The position numbers and the translations under genes were made by a program. Below are positions 1-13,230 of a DNA stretch of 64,000 nucleotides, piece by piece. The notes beneath the pieces are model-generated. The model saw nothing but the letters and a program-made list of their open reading frames with translations. It was not told the origin of the DNA and searched no databases. Position 1 is the stretch's first letter. Each line of letters begins with the position of its first letter. Origin of the DNA: Ahaetulla prasina. Its lineage: Eukaryota; Chordata; Lepidosauria; Squamata; Colubridae. The stretch spans positions 58,480,711 to 58,544,710 of the forward strand of contig NC_080544.1 in the NCBI RefSeq assembly GCF_028640845.1, read 5' to 3'.

Positions 1-2424
1 TTTGATGAATGGGGATAATACATTCAACACAGATAAGCTAAGTAACTGGTAATGGACTGAACTTTGCACAACCTTCACTGAATGAGCTACTAACACTGAA
101 ATGTCATCACTATTTTAACACAGTGCTGAAAGATAGAGCAAAACAATTGGTTTATGGTTATAATTGGCTTTAGATTATAATGCCGCATAAAATCAGAAGT
201 CCAGTAGCATCTTTTCAGTTTAACATATCACTATAGTCTGAAGTACATCTACAGACTAATACAGTTTGTTAGACTGAAAACATATTTTGAGACTCCTGAT
301 TTTTGGCTACAAATGATTACATGGCTCTCCTACAAAGCTGCTTAAGTGGCTCTATGGTTACATTCTCTTTAAAGCGTGGGAATGTTATGCCTTATAAAAC
401 AAAGCAAAACCTCTGTGGAATTTGTGTGGAAGATATCCTGGGAAGTTTTGAGTCATCCAAATCTTGAAAAAAAATCAGCTGAAAGATAAATGATGTCATA
501 ACATCCTTTACATGGGAGGTAGGCTGTATTTATTAGGACCTTCCTTGCCTAGGCTCAGAAACTAAACAAAGGCAGGCATGGTTAGCATCTGGCTGGAAGA
601 CCTGCAGGGCTTCAGGACTATCGGCTGGAATTTCAATTGCTTCTGTACTGTTGCCATGAAAACTACATGGGAGTATCCATAAAGTCACCAGACATCTAGC
701 TTGACTCAAGGAAGGAGTCACCTGCAGTAGTGCCTACAAGGTTGAATGAGATATTCTGCCAATCTGCCATCATCATGTACCGGTATATTCCCCAGAAAGT
801 CGAAAGGATGGTTATTGGTTTGGAGAAACAAAACTTCTAAATGAACAAGTAACTTTTTTTGCAACAACCTTCTTGTGAGTCTTCAGTAATTTGGAACAGA
901 ATGATCAATGGAAACAGTATAATGTTATTTCCAGAGATGTTAGGAAATTGTTTCCAATCCTTTTATGAGCAGTGGCCATAGGAGACAATCTATATTTTCC
1001 TGTGTAAAGGTAATACATTACATCTGTGTGCACTTTCTAGGAACTAATCAAAATGTATTCATACATGTTGTCTAAGTATGTATGTACACTAGAGAGAGAA
1101 TGTAACAAGGATGGATCTATCTTCATATGTATGCATACATGTAAGGAGGAATCAGAAGGAATGTATAATTTATTCCTGTGGATCTTACCATCTCAATGAT
1201 CCCTATGAAAAAGTCAACTGACTTCTAAAAGCATCACTGCTCAACTGTATGCCCCATAAGGATGCATTGTGGAATTATTTTCTGGATCCAATCCATTTTC
1301 AAACTTCAAACTATATTCCAGAATATAGTCAACCTTTTTTTGTTGTTGTTTTTAGTTAATTATTCTGCTGACAAAGAGACAGGCTGTTCAACTGCTTTGC
1401 AGGAAGAAATCCTTAGACTATTTCTGTAATGAATGTGTTATTATTTCTAAACTGACAATAAACAGAATTGCATCTTAACGTTTCATCATTGGCAAAAGGG
1501 CTTCTGCAGATGCCATTAGCTCAAAGCTAAGATGAGCAACTTTTCTATATCTCTTCTAGTCTGTCTCTCCATATTGTTCGTCTGCCAAATCAATTTTACT
1601 GTTTTCTGCTCACACCTAGCTTGCCCCTACCTCCAAAGCAGATGGAAGGAATGTGTCACCTTTCCCCAAAATGTCTTTCTATCTTTTTAGCACATTCCAA
1701 AGTGGTCTTTTAATAGGGACTAATTGTTGGAAGATGACCTTTCTTGATAGAGGAGCATCAACTGAATATCCAGGCTATTAACATTCTTTAGTCTACTCTA
1801 GGCTGACCATATACTAGGTTAAGACTTAATTTTGGAACAGACCATCAACATTAATTAGATAGGAACAACCTACAATGCTATTTTTGAGCAGCAAACCTAC
1901 ATGCTTGGCAATGAAGCCAAGAGGATGTGAAGAAATAAGCTTAGAGCCATGTTGAAAAGACACAAACAGCGGGGGGGGGCAGTTATGGATATTAGCAGGA
2001 ATTTATTTTCTTGCTTGTGGGTCTGGTCTGATACTACGATTTGATTTTCTCCACTGCAACAGAGTACCTTTCTTTTCAAGGATATTGATGTCCAGTTGTG
2101 TTTCTTCATGACTTTCAAAACTATTGCAATTCTAATGCACAAACTGCCTTAGTTTGTGGATTGTTGTTGTGGAAATGCTCACAGAAAGTCAAGCTGGTAA
2201 ATAGCAAAAATTTTCTAATTAGATATGCCATATCTATAAAATTTCTGCCCTGTCAAGTGCTTTATCCCTGTAATTTGGCATCAAGTTGTCTTTCTGAGAT
2301 TGAAGAAAAATCCAGTGGTCGCATTTTAGAAAATTTGGTTTCAAATATGTTTTGAATAATCCATTTGATATTACTGTATGAAATATAGGTGCATTTGAAG
2401 AAGGACAAAAATGTCTAGGACACC
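1..2424. other. Unannotated AT-rich DNA, probable intron
   Basis: I see no coding exon, RNA gene or clear repeat here. Open frames are short and start and stop at random. There is a G run near 1971-1979. If the NEURL1 exon call at 59224-59308 holds, this is deep first-intron sequence on the minus strand. That placement is inference. Confidence 0.5.
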
Positions 2425-2735
2425 TTAGCCCAGCTGATTCACCTCAGCCAACTCATCACAGAACAATTTACCACAGGACAATTCAACGAGACATAACTCA
2501 AGAGTGAATTGCAGCGGGCTTTGTCTTGCTTTAAGTTTGAAGCTTCTCAAGTTAGAAATCCTCGAGGCTGGGATGAGCTATAATTCTACTTGTCCCTCTC
2601 TTGAGTTCTCCCATGTTGAATTGTCTCAGAGCAAGTTGTTGTGTGATGAGTTGGCTGCAGTGTCTTGTCTCATGGCAAATTGGCCACAGTACATCGGCTG
2701 GAGTGAGTTGGCTGCGGCAAGACGGACAGTGTGAA
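2425..2735. repeat. Imperfect inverted (fold-back) repeat, MITE-like
   Basis: The left arm, about 2445-2503, contains TCAGCCAACTCATCACAGAA and ends ACTCAAGAG. Its reverse complement reappears at about 2600-2665 as CTCTTGAGTT ... GTTGAATTGTC ... GTGTGATGAGTTGGCTG. Within both arms a short motif of the form GAATTGTCC/GAGTTGGC recurs. The arrangement suggests a fold-back non-autonomous DNA element. I do not recognise the family and see no clear target duplication, so the ends are approximate. Open frames across it are by-products of the repeat. Confidence 0.6.
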
Positions 2736-2997
2736 TCAGTCATGGTGAGTTCTCCCATTCCACTCCAAATCATGTACTGTTTTCCAAAATGTTCCTAAGA
2801 GAAATGTTATAGTAGTCCCATCCAGAAAAGAAAATGAATGCCTTTTTCAGTAAAAAGGAAAAATATAATTTTTCAGAGTTCTTGATTCAATGTGGTACCA
2901 AGATAATTTTCTTTTACCTTATCCTAATGAGCATAAACTGTATTAAAAGGGAGAGGAGGCACGTCTTGTCGAGTCTGTTTGGGATGAGTTTGACCCT

Positions 2998-4561
2998 GTG
3001 GCTCCTGAGGACGTGGACAGGTTGTTGGGGAGGCTTCACGCCACTACATGTTTACTGGACCCGTGTCCTTCCTGGCTGGTACTGGCCACTCAGGAGGTGA
3101 CACGAGGCTGGCTCCAGGGGATTATCAACGCTTCTTTCTTGGAAGGGGTTTTCCCTGCCGCCTTGAAAGAGGCGGTGGTGAGGCCCCTCCTCAAGAAGCC
3201 CTCCCTGGACCCAGCTATTTTGGGTAATTATCGTCCAGTCTCCAACCTTCGCTTCGTTGCGAAGGTTGTAGAGAGTGCTGTGGCGCGACAGCTACCCAGA
3301 TACCTGGATGAAGCCGTCCATCTAGACCCGTTCCAGTCCGGCTTCCGACCCGGATACAGCACGGAGACAGCTTTGGTCACATTGGTGGATGATCTCTGGA
3401 GGGCCAGGGACAGGAGTTATTCCTCTGCCCTGGTCCTATTAGATCTCTCAGCGGCTTTTGATACCATCGACCATGGTATCTTGCTGCGCCGGTTGGGGGG
3501 ATTGGGAGTGGGAGGCACCGTGTACCGGTGGTTCTCCTCCTATCTCTCTGACCGGTCGCAGATGGTGTTGACAGGGGGGCAGAGGTCGACCGCGAGGTGC
3601 CTCACTTGTGGGGTGCCGCAGGGGTCGATCCTCTCACCCCTTCTGTTCAACATCTATATGAAGCCGTTGGGTGAGATCATCAGTGGCTTTGGGGTGAGAT
3701 ACCAGCTGTACGCTGATGACACCAAGCTGTACTTTTCCACCCCGGGCCATCCCAGTGAAGTTGTCGAAGTGCTGTCCCGGTGTTTGGAAGCCGTACGGGT
3801 CTGGATGGGGAGAAACAGGCTCAAGCTTAATCCCTCCAAGACGGAGTGGCTGTGGATGCCGGCACCCCGATTCAGTCAGCTGCAGCCGCGGCTGACTGTT
3901 GGAGGCGAGTTATTGGCCCCAAAGGATAGGGTGCGCAACTTAGGTGTCCTCCTGGATGAACGGCTGTCGTTTGAAGATCATTTGACGGCCGTCTCCAGGA
4001 GGGCCTTCCCCCAGGTTCGCCTGGTTCGGCAGTTGCGCCCCTTCCTTGATCGGGATGCCTTGTGCACAGTCACTCATGCGCTCGTTACCTCTCGCTTGGA
4101 TTATTGTAATGCTCTCTACGTGGGGCTCCCCTTGAGGTGCACTCGGAGGCTTCAGTTAGTCCAGAATGCAGCTGCATGGGTGATAGAGGGAGCTACGCGT
4201 AGCTCCCATGTAACACCGCTCCTGCGCAGACTGCACTGGCTACCTGTGGCCTTTCGAGTGCACTTTAAGGTTTTGGTTACTACCTTTAAAGCGCTCCATG
4301 GCTTAGGGCCTGGGTACTTACGGGACCGCCTGCTGTTACCGCATGCCTCCCACCGACCCGTACGCTCTCACAGAGAGGGACTTCTCAGGGTGCCGTCCGC
4401 CAAGCAATGTCGGCTGGCGGCCCCCCAGGGGAAGGTCCTTCTCTGTGGGGGCTCCCACACTCTGGAACGAGCTTCCCCCGGGTTTACGCCAAATACCTGA
4501 CCTTCGGACCTTCTGCCGCGAACTGAAGACACATCTTTTCATTTGCGCGGGGCTGGCTTAA
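2998..4561 (+). pseudogene. L2-type reverse transcriptase ORF2 fragment with 3' frameshift
   Basis: The readable frame starts before 2998 at the truncation point and stays open to 4500. It encodes a LINE reverse transcriptase that would prime on nicked target DNA. The RT core appears intact: the first catalytic Asp lies in LLDLSAAFD (about residue 149 counting from 2998), CGVPQGSILSPLLFN follows, and YADD is at about residues 238-241. The last part shifts frame near 4421-4426, inside a run of six C. The true C-terminus (SVGAPTLWNELPPGLRQ) continues in another frame to 4561. The endonuclease domain is missing through 5' truncation, so the copy cannot move by itself. Confidence 0.85.
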
Positions 4562-4767
4562 ATTTTATCGATTTTAAATTTTATTGATTTTAAATTTTTT
4601 AATATTAATTTTAATGGGGTTTTAGTTTTATATATTTTAAAGTTTTTTAGGTCAATTATAAAATAAGTTTTTTAATTTGTATTTTAAATTGTATATTATA
4701 TTGTCTGTTTTTACTTTTGGCTGTACACAGCCCTGAGTCCTTCGGGAGAAGGGCGGTATAAAAATCG

Positions 4768-4769
4768 AA

Positions 4770-4804
<35 letters not shown>

Positions 4805-4805
4805 A
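4768..4805 (+). repeat. (AATA)n microsatellite at LINE 3' end
   Basis: A near-perfect tetranucleotide array follows directly on the L2 3' UTR. It probably grew from the short repeated tail used in target-primed reverse transcription. Confidence 0.9.
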
Positions 4806-6373
4806 AATAAAATGCTTGTGGTCATTTGTCTTCAAGAAATACTGCTATGGGATAAGAGTAATATATTTTAATTTATTCTTCAATTTTCAAAAACAAAAGT
4901 AATAATTATCTAATCCTTCAAGCATGGATTGCTCTTGTTAAGAATTCTCATCAGCCAGTTGGTCCTACCTTCTTTCAAAATATAATTCAAAATAAAATTA
5001 GTTCCAATTGCTCTCACATATTTTCTGCAACTTTATAGCAATTGTTCCTTTAAACCTACTGGTACATTCCTATAAGACGAGGGGACAACATCAGTGATGT
5101 GCCTAAGGAATTGAAGAATAGAGCACTTATTAGCACAGGCAGACAATCTCTTCTGGCTCAAGGTGATATTATGTGTTTTTATGTTGTGGTTTCTCACATT
5201 GTAAGATTAGGAGTGATGTCACTATCCTTTGCTAGCCCATGTTCTCATTTCTGGTGTTCCGGGGCTGGTAAAATATTGCTGCAGATTGTCTAGCTCTATA
5301 TTTTTATATAGAATAGGGAAATAATTCTCATTCCAATACATGTTTTCTAAAGAAGGAATCAGTGCTGTTGATTTTACTGAATGAAAAGATGTCATGAGGA
5401 AATTTCCCAGGGCGCTTTCTATTTCAGTGAACAGAAAAACCGTGTTAGAAGAATCATGAAGAAGAAGGGCAGATCATGCTTTTAACAGCAGCCCAGCATA
5501 TATAAATGTAGCAAAGGAAGATTTTCTTGGCAAGAACATGAAGTAATGGGAAAATTAAGGTCTCTCTGAATAATTTCTGAGAGACAAGCTAGACTGAAAA
5601 ATTAAGTAATAAGATGAACTTAAAACATGGGATCACTAGACTGAATGGAGTAATTATTAAAAAAAGCATGAGCCCTAAATAGTAACCAAGTGGGCTAGAA
5701 ATATACCTCATGTATATTACTAGGAAAAAAATGTAAAGGCAGTATGTAATAAATATTGATGTATTCATTGAAAAAAACCTTGATTGTAGGAAATACCTTA
5801 AACAGAAGTTTTCCTGTTTGCATCACTAAATATTAAGTAATTCAGATAAACTCTCCAAGCAAAGACCAGGCTGGGTTTGGTTTCTATTTTTTACAGGCTA
5901 CAACCTCTTGAGAAGAAAGAATTGAGAAAAGCATGGATTTCTTTACACACTTTACAACCACACAGGATAGAGGAAAGATTTAAGGCAGTTTTAAAAAATC
6001 AGTTTATATATGCATATAACCAAATATGAAAAGTTATGAGATAAGTTATCTATAGAAATTTAGAAAGACCCCTTACTCATTCAGTCCATCAGGCACATGA
6101 CATGCTAAGCAAAGCTATTTATTTAAAAGCCTAGAGTGACATAATATTGTGCCTTCAGTATACACTGTATTCATAGTTAGCTATTAGCTTACTGTCTTTT
6201 TTCTGGACTATCCAATTTGGCAGATCCAGAAGATGAGCTTCAACTTAGCCCTCTCATTAAATGTTCAGTAGTCAGGAAACAAAAGGCAAAACTGAGTTCT
6301 TACTATTCTTTTTTCCTTATCCACTCCTGTAAGCAAGTATGGGATAATAAAGGGAAAATAATGAGCCAGTTTG
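4806..6373. other. Unannotated AT-rich DNA
   Basis: I see no gene or recognised repeat in this stretch. The small open frames have no conserved motif. Confidence 0.5.
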
Positions 6374-6602
6374 TTGTAATGCTTAAGGTATCAAGCTAGC
6401 AGTTGGGAAACTGTAAATTCTGGTCTTGCTTTAGGCACAGTCAACTAGGTGACCTTGGACCAGTCATTCCTCTCAGGCCTAGAAATCAGATGATGGCAAA
6501 TCACTTCCAAAAACCATTGCCAAGAAAGCTACAGGGACTACTTCAGAGATTTGCCAAGAGTCAACAATGATTCGAAAAGAGAAAGCAAGGGAGGCTAACC
6601 CT
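6374..6602 (+). mobile_element. Old tRNA-derived SINE
   Basis: The sequence aligns by eye with the better copy at 55857-56075. Shared blocks are TTAAGGTATCAAGCTAG (A-box region), CTGTAAATTCTGGTCTTGC (B-box region), GGTGACCTTGGACCAGTCA, GATGGCAAATCACTTCCAA and GCCAAGAGTCAACAATGA. These mark a tRNA-derived SINE of a type I recognise from squamates. The copy is diverged and its left end is uncertain. The exact family name would need a repeat library. Confidence 0.75.
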
Positions 6603-9600
6603 TCATCTATTCCATCAGTGTTGGCTCAAATCCCACTTGGGCCATCTCACTTTTTTTTAAAAAAACCCTATAAATCTATAACACAAAGTCAAGAAATGAC
6701 TGTCTTTAGATGCCACAAAAGTGGCTGAGATGCTACTGGTTGTGGTTGTCAGTATCACCAAGACAATGCTCTGATGCTTCTATCCTCTTGTGGTGGATCA
6801 CCAGATACGTTGTTTCCACATAGTCCATGTTTGAGTCAGAGTATGCATGCCTTATAGGTGGCTAAATTCCTCTCAGGTCATTTACAATGTTAATATTTCC
6901 ACTCACAAATTTTGTATCGTATTCTTTTTTAGAATTTATGAGCTTAAAATATGGCTCTGTGGTGCATGACTGCTCATCAAAGAGAGGAGCCACTGTCCAA
7001 TTTCAAAAGGCCAGAACACACCAAGACAGCAAATATGAATCATTCCAAACAATGCATCTGTGGAAGAGTAGAAGTAGCTATTTATAGAAATCAAAGGAAC
7101 CAGTGCTGTTCTTACCACTGTTAATCGAAGTCACCATTTATTACAAAAGGAAAGCACAGAAGGAATTTGGCTTTAAAACATTTGAAACAAAAAATAACAT
7201 CACCCTAGGAAACTACATACTTTAATCCCTTATCCGGCTTTATTTTATTTTGAAGTCCTGTTTTATTTCCATGTAAGTGTCCAGTCTTAAATTGGCTAGA
7301 TTTAATTTCTTCACATTATCTGGCTGTATCATAAAGAGATGATGAATATTCATAGCTTTGTAGGCTCATTGTGCAAATTGTAGTTCCCCCCTGTATCTAT
7401 CTGGAACTAAACCTCTGCTGTCACATTTGCCTCTAGAGCAGGAAAGCCCAATTTACTGTTTCCCAAATCCTTGGGTGTGGCTCAAAGACCTTCCAAAAGT
7501 GGTTCCTGAAATTTGATAGAGTAATTACTAAGTACTGGGAAGAATTCATATTTGGTTTTAAATATAATAACAGTTAAATGTAAACAAATTTCCCTACCTG
7601 CCTAACCTCTAATATTTTTGGAGCTCAAGTCTGAGGCAACAACTGTAAAGCCAAAAGTGGCCCTCAGCAGCTCTTAAGATAGCATTATTTGCTTGCAATT
7701 TGATCCTTATAATATCCACTTACAACTGGCAACATCCTATTGCAGAATATGAAAAAAAAGATAATTAAAGGAAGCCTATGACATATTTTGTGTACTGAAT
7801 CACCTTAGGCCAGCCTTCTTGAGAGAAGAGTTTGTTTTCTGTAGCTACATTCATTAACTGGGACTCTGCTTGGCTCATCTATCTGATAAACTGAACTCAT
7901 TTCTTTGCTTTTTCCTATATCTCTATATATCTCTACTTTTTGCTTCTCTGATTGGCACATTTTTTTGTACAGAACTATAAATGGTCCACAAAGCAGATGA
8001 TAGAAGTCAAGCCATAAACCACCTGTCAAAGAGAAGACTGTAATACTATAATCAAAGAGGATTTTACTTAGAATTATGATTAAAGTAGCTTAGAAACCAG
8101 CTGGTTGAAGGTTATCTCCTACCGCTGTAAGATTTTTTTAAAAAACTACTTTATTATGTTTTCTTATATATTATTTTGACTAGGAGATAACTATTAAGAT
8201 ATCTCTTTTTGCCGAGGTTCACTGTCACATGCTTAGAGCTTCTCAAAACAGAAAAAAATGAAAAAATATTTTTAAAAATATACGTACAAAATTGACATTA
8301 TATACAAAGCTATACTAACCTAAGAGTAATAATTGCATATATTCTGCAAAGATTTTTATATATTGCTTCTTTAACTGCACTTATAATACCAACATTCTCC
8401 ACTTGTCTCAAATTTATTTCTAGCAATTGTGACTGAATTGAAAAAGCAATGACTTTTAAAAGCTCAAAAATCATTTCCTTAATATACTGAATTTATACTT
8501 TTTATACTTTTTATACTGAATTCCTTCCAAAGGGCTCAGAATACTACACTGTATGTAGGACTGGTAGAGTTTCTTTGTTCTCTGTGTGCATATAAATCTT
8601 AAATTCACAAAAATTTATGGAATCCTGTGTCTTGAATGACCAGAGAAGTTTTCAATTCATGTTGCAGTTGCTTTGAAATATACAAATTCCTTACAATATA
8701 CTCATTCCAGAACAGTAACCATGTGAATGTGAAGACTGGGAGGAGATCCAACTCCAAAGGTTAATGAGTCCACCTTGGAAGGTGAAGGACTAGCAAATGG
8801 CTGCTAATCTTGTGGCCACAATAGAATCACTGTTTCATAAGAACAATCTATTCCATATAAGAGAGCTGATAATAAGGAAGTATTTCTTTTAACATATCTA
8901 CTTACACACATAGACTGGTTTAGGCTATTCTCCTTTACAGAGGGTGATAATCCTTGAATTCATGAAATGCTGGCAAATTTGATCTTTCCTTCAGCCATCA
9001 CTGAAGAAAAGAAAAGAATGTTTTTAAAATCTCTGATGGTCACCAGCCCATTGGGGATACAACTGCTACCATCATTCCTTGAAAAATGAATTAATGCATG
9101 GATGAATATTCTATCTGTGCAGATGCATAACCAAACCAAAGGCAGCTTCTAATATTTCAGAATGACTATTTTGTATAAAACAATTGAAAAAAGAGTCAGA
9201 GTTTGAACCTAGCATTAAAAACCTTGACCACAAGCAATAAAAAATTGCCAGAATAAAAGTGACCTTAGCAACTGGGAAACACACTGAGGAAAGGGATGGT
9301 AGCTTTTTATTGAGTCAGACATATTGGAAGCTGGGTGCAGCAGTTGCCAAGCCCCAGGTCAGGGTTAAATTTGGCCTGGTGAAAGGGAACAGAGCAGTTT
9401 TTATGGCTAATTAGATTTGTGATGATAATTTTTTATGCCTATAAGGCAATGTTCACATTTGAAACTCCTACTGGACAATTCAGACTCAGGGTAGCGAAAT
9501 GAATCAGTCTAATTCACAATTGAAATGTCTCAGAAGATAGCAGCTTTGAAGATTGTTGTCCTGGAGAGAAAACAATTCTTTCTCGTGAACTTAAAAAAAG

Positions 9601-12600
9601 AAAGATAAAACGAGGGGGGATTTGAATGCTGCTTCAGACAAGCTGGAACCTGCCAACTCTCTGTACACGTGTATCTTGTTCTTTGGGTTTTTGTTGACAA
9701 TACCATGGCACCTTGGCTAAAAAATGTCTTTATTCTAGAAAAGAAAGCCAAGCCATAAGCGTGAAGGTTGCTAGCCAGAACAGAGAAGAATGTCCTGGGT
9801 GGCTGCAGACAAGTCAGAACCTAATGGTCTGTACAATTCCTCTGTGGATGAAATGTAAAGAACTTGTTCCCATGGAACTAAAAATATGTGCAAATGCCTG
9901 CCTAACTGCCAAGCTACTATCCAGACCACTGAACCATGAGGGTACCTGTAAATTGACTTTTTTTAAGACCCATAGTTCTCAAGAATACTTAAGCAACTTG
10001 AAATAAAATATTTGCATCCTGGGACAAGATACTATAAATATAATTGATGTTGCGTTATTTCCTTTCTTTTCCTTTTCTGAAGTTTCTATTTCCATCCTGC
10101 TGCTGACTAGTTTCCCTAGGAGTACCTGAATATAGCAAACAAAAAACAAAAATTAGCGGGGTGCCTTCCTATTTCCTTCCAGACCTTATTTGATAATCTC
10201 TCCACACTTTCAGTTTGATAAATGCACACACATTAATTTGTATTGTACAAATGAATGCCCAATGCAGTGTCTGGAAATGAATGTTGTCAATCTAATGGAG
10301 CTTATATTAGAAACATGGAAATATTTCTTGATCTCTTGAGGAAATTGTCATGTTAAAGGCACTCTGAAGCAACACATACAGTCAGGAAGAAATGAGACAA
10401 GAAGCATCACAATGACAGGGAAATGGGAACCTGCTGGAGTTGATAGTGCCGCTATATGTAGGATATTAGTTGTAAAATAGAATAAAACAGCAATAATCCA
10501 TTTCTCTCTGCTTGGAGACATAAAAGCTTATCTAGGCAAGTTAAAGACCTAGCAATTGCATTTGCACAATCATTTGTTGGTTTTATCCTTGGATAGATTT
10601 TGGGAACTGTAGCATGTTATAAAAATGTTTGGCTAGTTCATGAATCATTATAATTAACAGATGTACAAATGCAGCCATTTTTGTTTTGTTTTTTGAACAA
10701 AGCCCACTCAGTGAGCCTAGTGGTAATATATTGTTGTTTCTGGAAGGGAAATGAATCTTTGCTTTTGAGGATGATGGGGGGGTGGGGGGGCAAGCAAGGA
10801 CAATCTGTCTTATTAAGCCTATTAAAAACATAATACATCTGCAATATTTTAGGAATTCATTTTTTACAAGGAGGAAATCATGATGCAAAAAAATTGCAAT
10901 TTTGCTGTCAGATATTGGGGGCTTGAGAATTGAAAAATGATTGCTTACAACCAACAGACTATGAGACTCCAGCCATAGTGTCCAGAAATAGTACAAGAAG
11001 ATACTATATAGTGTGATTTCCATTTTCTTTATTACTGACATTATTACTGACATTTTGCTCACGATTTCCAAGTTTCATGTAGTGACCTGTATGAAGTGAG
11101 GATTTAAAAGAAATTTGTCACATTTCTGGCAGGGAAGGATTTACAAGAATGGCCAAAATAGATTCTGCCACAGCACAGAAATGCATGGAGTAAGCATTTG
11201 TTTTTTCCAGTCAAAGGTTCTCTATTAATTTCTCCCTTTCTCACAGATATGGACACACAAAGATATATCCAAGAAATAAGGATTTCTGAAAGCTGCATTC
11301 AAAAGTAATGAACTATTTAGAAAAAGCAATACAGAGAAAGCATTTGCACATCGGAGAAATATATGTTTAAAAATCTGCTTTGAGGAAAATTATATTAAAA
11401 AAGAATATCTGGAAAATATAGGTTAATCGCATAAAAATCTATGTCTTATCATGAGAAATTATTCAAAAAAGCTGTGGGAAAAATGTATGTGTGTTGCTTT
11501 TATAGTCCTTTTATAGTCCTTTTTTAAAAATTTGGAAATAAACCTACTGTACCAATGCAAACAATAAAAAAGGTCAGTTTGTACTGATTTGCACTACACA
11601 ATCCTAATGCAGTGATAGAGAATAGGCCTTACATCAACCAAATCAAGACTGGAATCGCCTCACCTGCCAAGTGCCCTGTTTCTACAACCACACCTAGATA
11701 CATTTCAGAGGTACATTCCTAAGTGCCGGCTTAAATAGGCATTATATTTTGATTACTGACATTGATAAATTACCACATGGAAAGGCTACTAAAAGAAGCT
11801 AGTACAGAATAGAGGTCTTTTTCTTCTTGCACTGTGTGTAGGAATTGGACCATGTGTGACAGATGGCAGAGGTTGCGTGAGGTTTAAATAAGAACAGCCG
11901 AAACAGATTCCTAATCTGCTTCCTCACAAGCAGAGTGTTCTCTTTTAGCCCTTTAACTCTTCATTACCAAAGCATACAAATCAGAGACAAGGACAGCAAG
12001 TGGTTGCTTCAAACTACAGTTCCTACACTTCTAATACGGTTCAATTAACACAGATAAGGGAGGCAAATTTCTATGAAAAATTGTCACCTTCAGCCTTACA
12101 GCAACCAGTTGGTGACCTGTAAATAAATATATAAATATCTACTTTTGAAGAATGGAATGTATGGAATTCACAGAAAGAGTAGATCTCATGTGATAACTAT
12201 AAATAAAGGAAGATTGTATAACTCCGGTTTCATTTTGCCGAAATGTTTTACATGGTCACAGGGGTCTGTGGAAGGTATTTTTAAAAGAGACATTCTACTA
12301 TATTAAAATAAATTTGATTTCATGATCATGCAATTCTCCTTTCTGTTGACTCTTAGCCATTCCCCACTTCGCAAATTTAGCAGTAGGATCCACAACAACC
12401 TACCCTAACCCTCTGCTCATAGGAAATTCTGGGTAGGAGATTTCTGGCATCCTTAACTCAGCACAAAAGAAATTGGAACTCTGAAATTGGTTGTTCCCAT
12501 TGCCAATCCTTACCCTGCCTCTGTGTGACTATTCTAAATCCCTAGCTAATAAATGGTGGCAATTCATAAAAGCAAGCAGACAGGTTTTCTTCTCTGGCTT

Positions 12601-12847
12601 TGCTACCATATCATTCCTGTTTAGCAGATCTCTAGCCAGAGAAAAAAATATTCTCCAATGAAGGCACTTCAAGGAGAAAGAGGTTGTGTCCAAATCGGAC
12701 ACTGCGTGTCTTCTCCTTATCTTCTCCTTCTGCCACGCCCTATTTAGACATATTCCAAGTTTAAAATAATATGAAGTGTAGAAATATGTGAAGAGCAGAA
12801 GTAGCTCCAGAGAAGAGCGAGAAAAACCCTGCCAGGACTGTGCAACC
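6603..12847. other. Long unannotated stretch, mostly unique AT-rich DNA
   Basis: I find no exon, RNA gene or clearly classifiable repeat. A 162-codon open frame lies on the minus strand at 10583-11071, but its composition is hydrophobic and low-complexity, has no recognisable domain and crosses a G-rich run near 10776-10790; I treat it as chance. There is a short direct repeat TTTATAGTCC at about 11500-11520. Confidence 0.45.
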
Positions 12848-12855
12848 AACTAGAG

Positions 12856-13222
12856 CCATGATGGTGAACCTGTAGCACATAGTGTCCTCTCTGTGGGAAC
12901 GCGAGCCATCGCCCCAGTTCAACTCCGTCGTGCATGTGTACGCGCCTCCCGCCAGCCAGCTAATCTTCAGGTCTCTGCCCCACACGTGTGGGGGGGGAGG
13001 TGGGGGGGTGGGCATATATGGGTGGGGGTGGGCATGTGGGGGGGCTGCGCATGCTTGCACAAGGTACAGGGCATGTGCAGGGGGCATGTGCAGGGGGCAT
13101 GTGCAGGGGGCATGTGCAGGGGGGTGGGGGGCATGCATGGGCCGTGCACACATTGCATTTTAGGGGCTTGGGCAAGCGCATATGCTTTGGGCACTCGGTC
13201 CAGAAAAGGTTAGCCATCACTG
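12856..13222. mobile_element. hAT-type MITE with internal minisatellite
   Basis: The ends form an imperfect terminal inverted repeat: the left starts CCATGATGGTGAACCT and the right ends AGGTTAGCCATCACTG. They are flanked by 8 bp duplications AACTAGAG (12848-12855) and AACTAGAA (13223-13230), which differ at one base. An 8 bp duplication with a CAG-like end is the hAT signature. The interior is GC-rich and carries a G-rich minisatellite. The apparent Pro/His/Cys-rich frames here are minisatellite translations, not proteins. No transposase is encoded. Confidence 0.8.
13064..13122. repeat. GGGGGCATGTGCA minisatellite, about 4 units
   Basis: A 13 bp unit repeats about four times without visible change and then grades into a longer G-run. 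It lies entirely inside the hAT MITE, so it is a local expansion of element sequence. The G-rich strand could form unusual structures; that is inference. Confidence 0.85.
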
Positions 13223-13230
13223 AACTAGAA

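Larger units (their letters stand above)
2948..4805 (+). mobile_element. L2-clade non-LTR retrotransposon, 5' truncated
   Basis: This LINE copy starts abruptly near 2948 inside the region before the reverse transcriptase and runs through the RT, the C-terminal domain and a 3' UTR. It ends in GGGCGGTATAAAAATCGAAT followed by an (AATA)n array. The protein resembles L2/Maui-type elements of fish and reptiles, with LDPCPSWL, NYRPVSNL and LFNIYMKPLGE motifs. The 5' truncation and simple-sequence 3' end are typical of L2 and CR1 insertions. Two much older relatives lie at 15230-15880 and 23241-24130. It is antisense to the presumed NEURL1 transcript. Confidence 0.88.

Noticed and set aside
4768..4805. 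Tandem repeats as a CRISPR array
   Set aside because: Plain tetranucleotide microsatellite at a LINE end; no spacers. The other repeats in the window also lack the repeat-spacer pattern.
10583..11071. A 162-codon open frame on the minus strand
   Set aside because: Hydrophobic, low-complexity composition with no recognisable domain, no splice or promoter context, and a G-run translated as Pro-rich sequence. Chance ORF is more likely; RNA-seq would decide.
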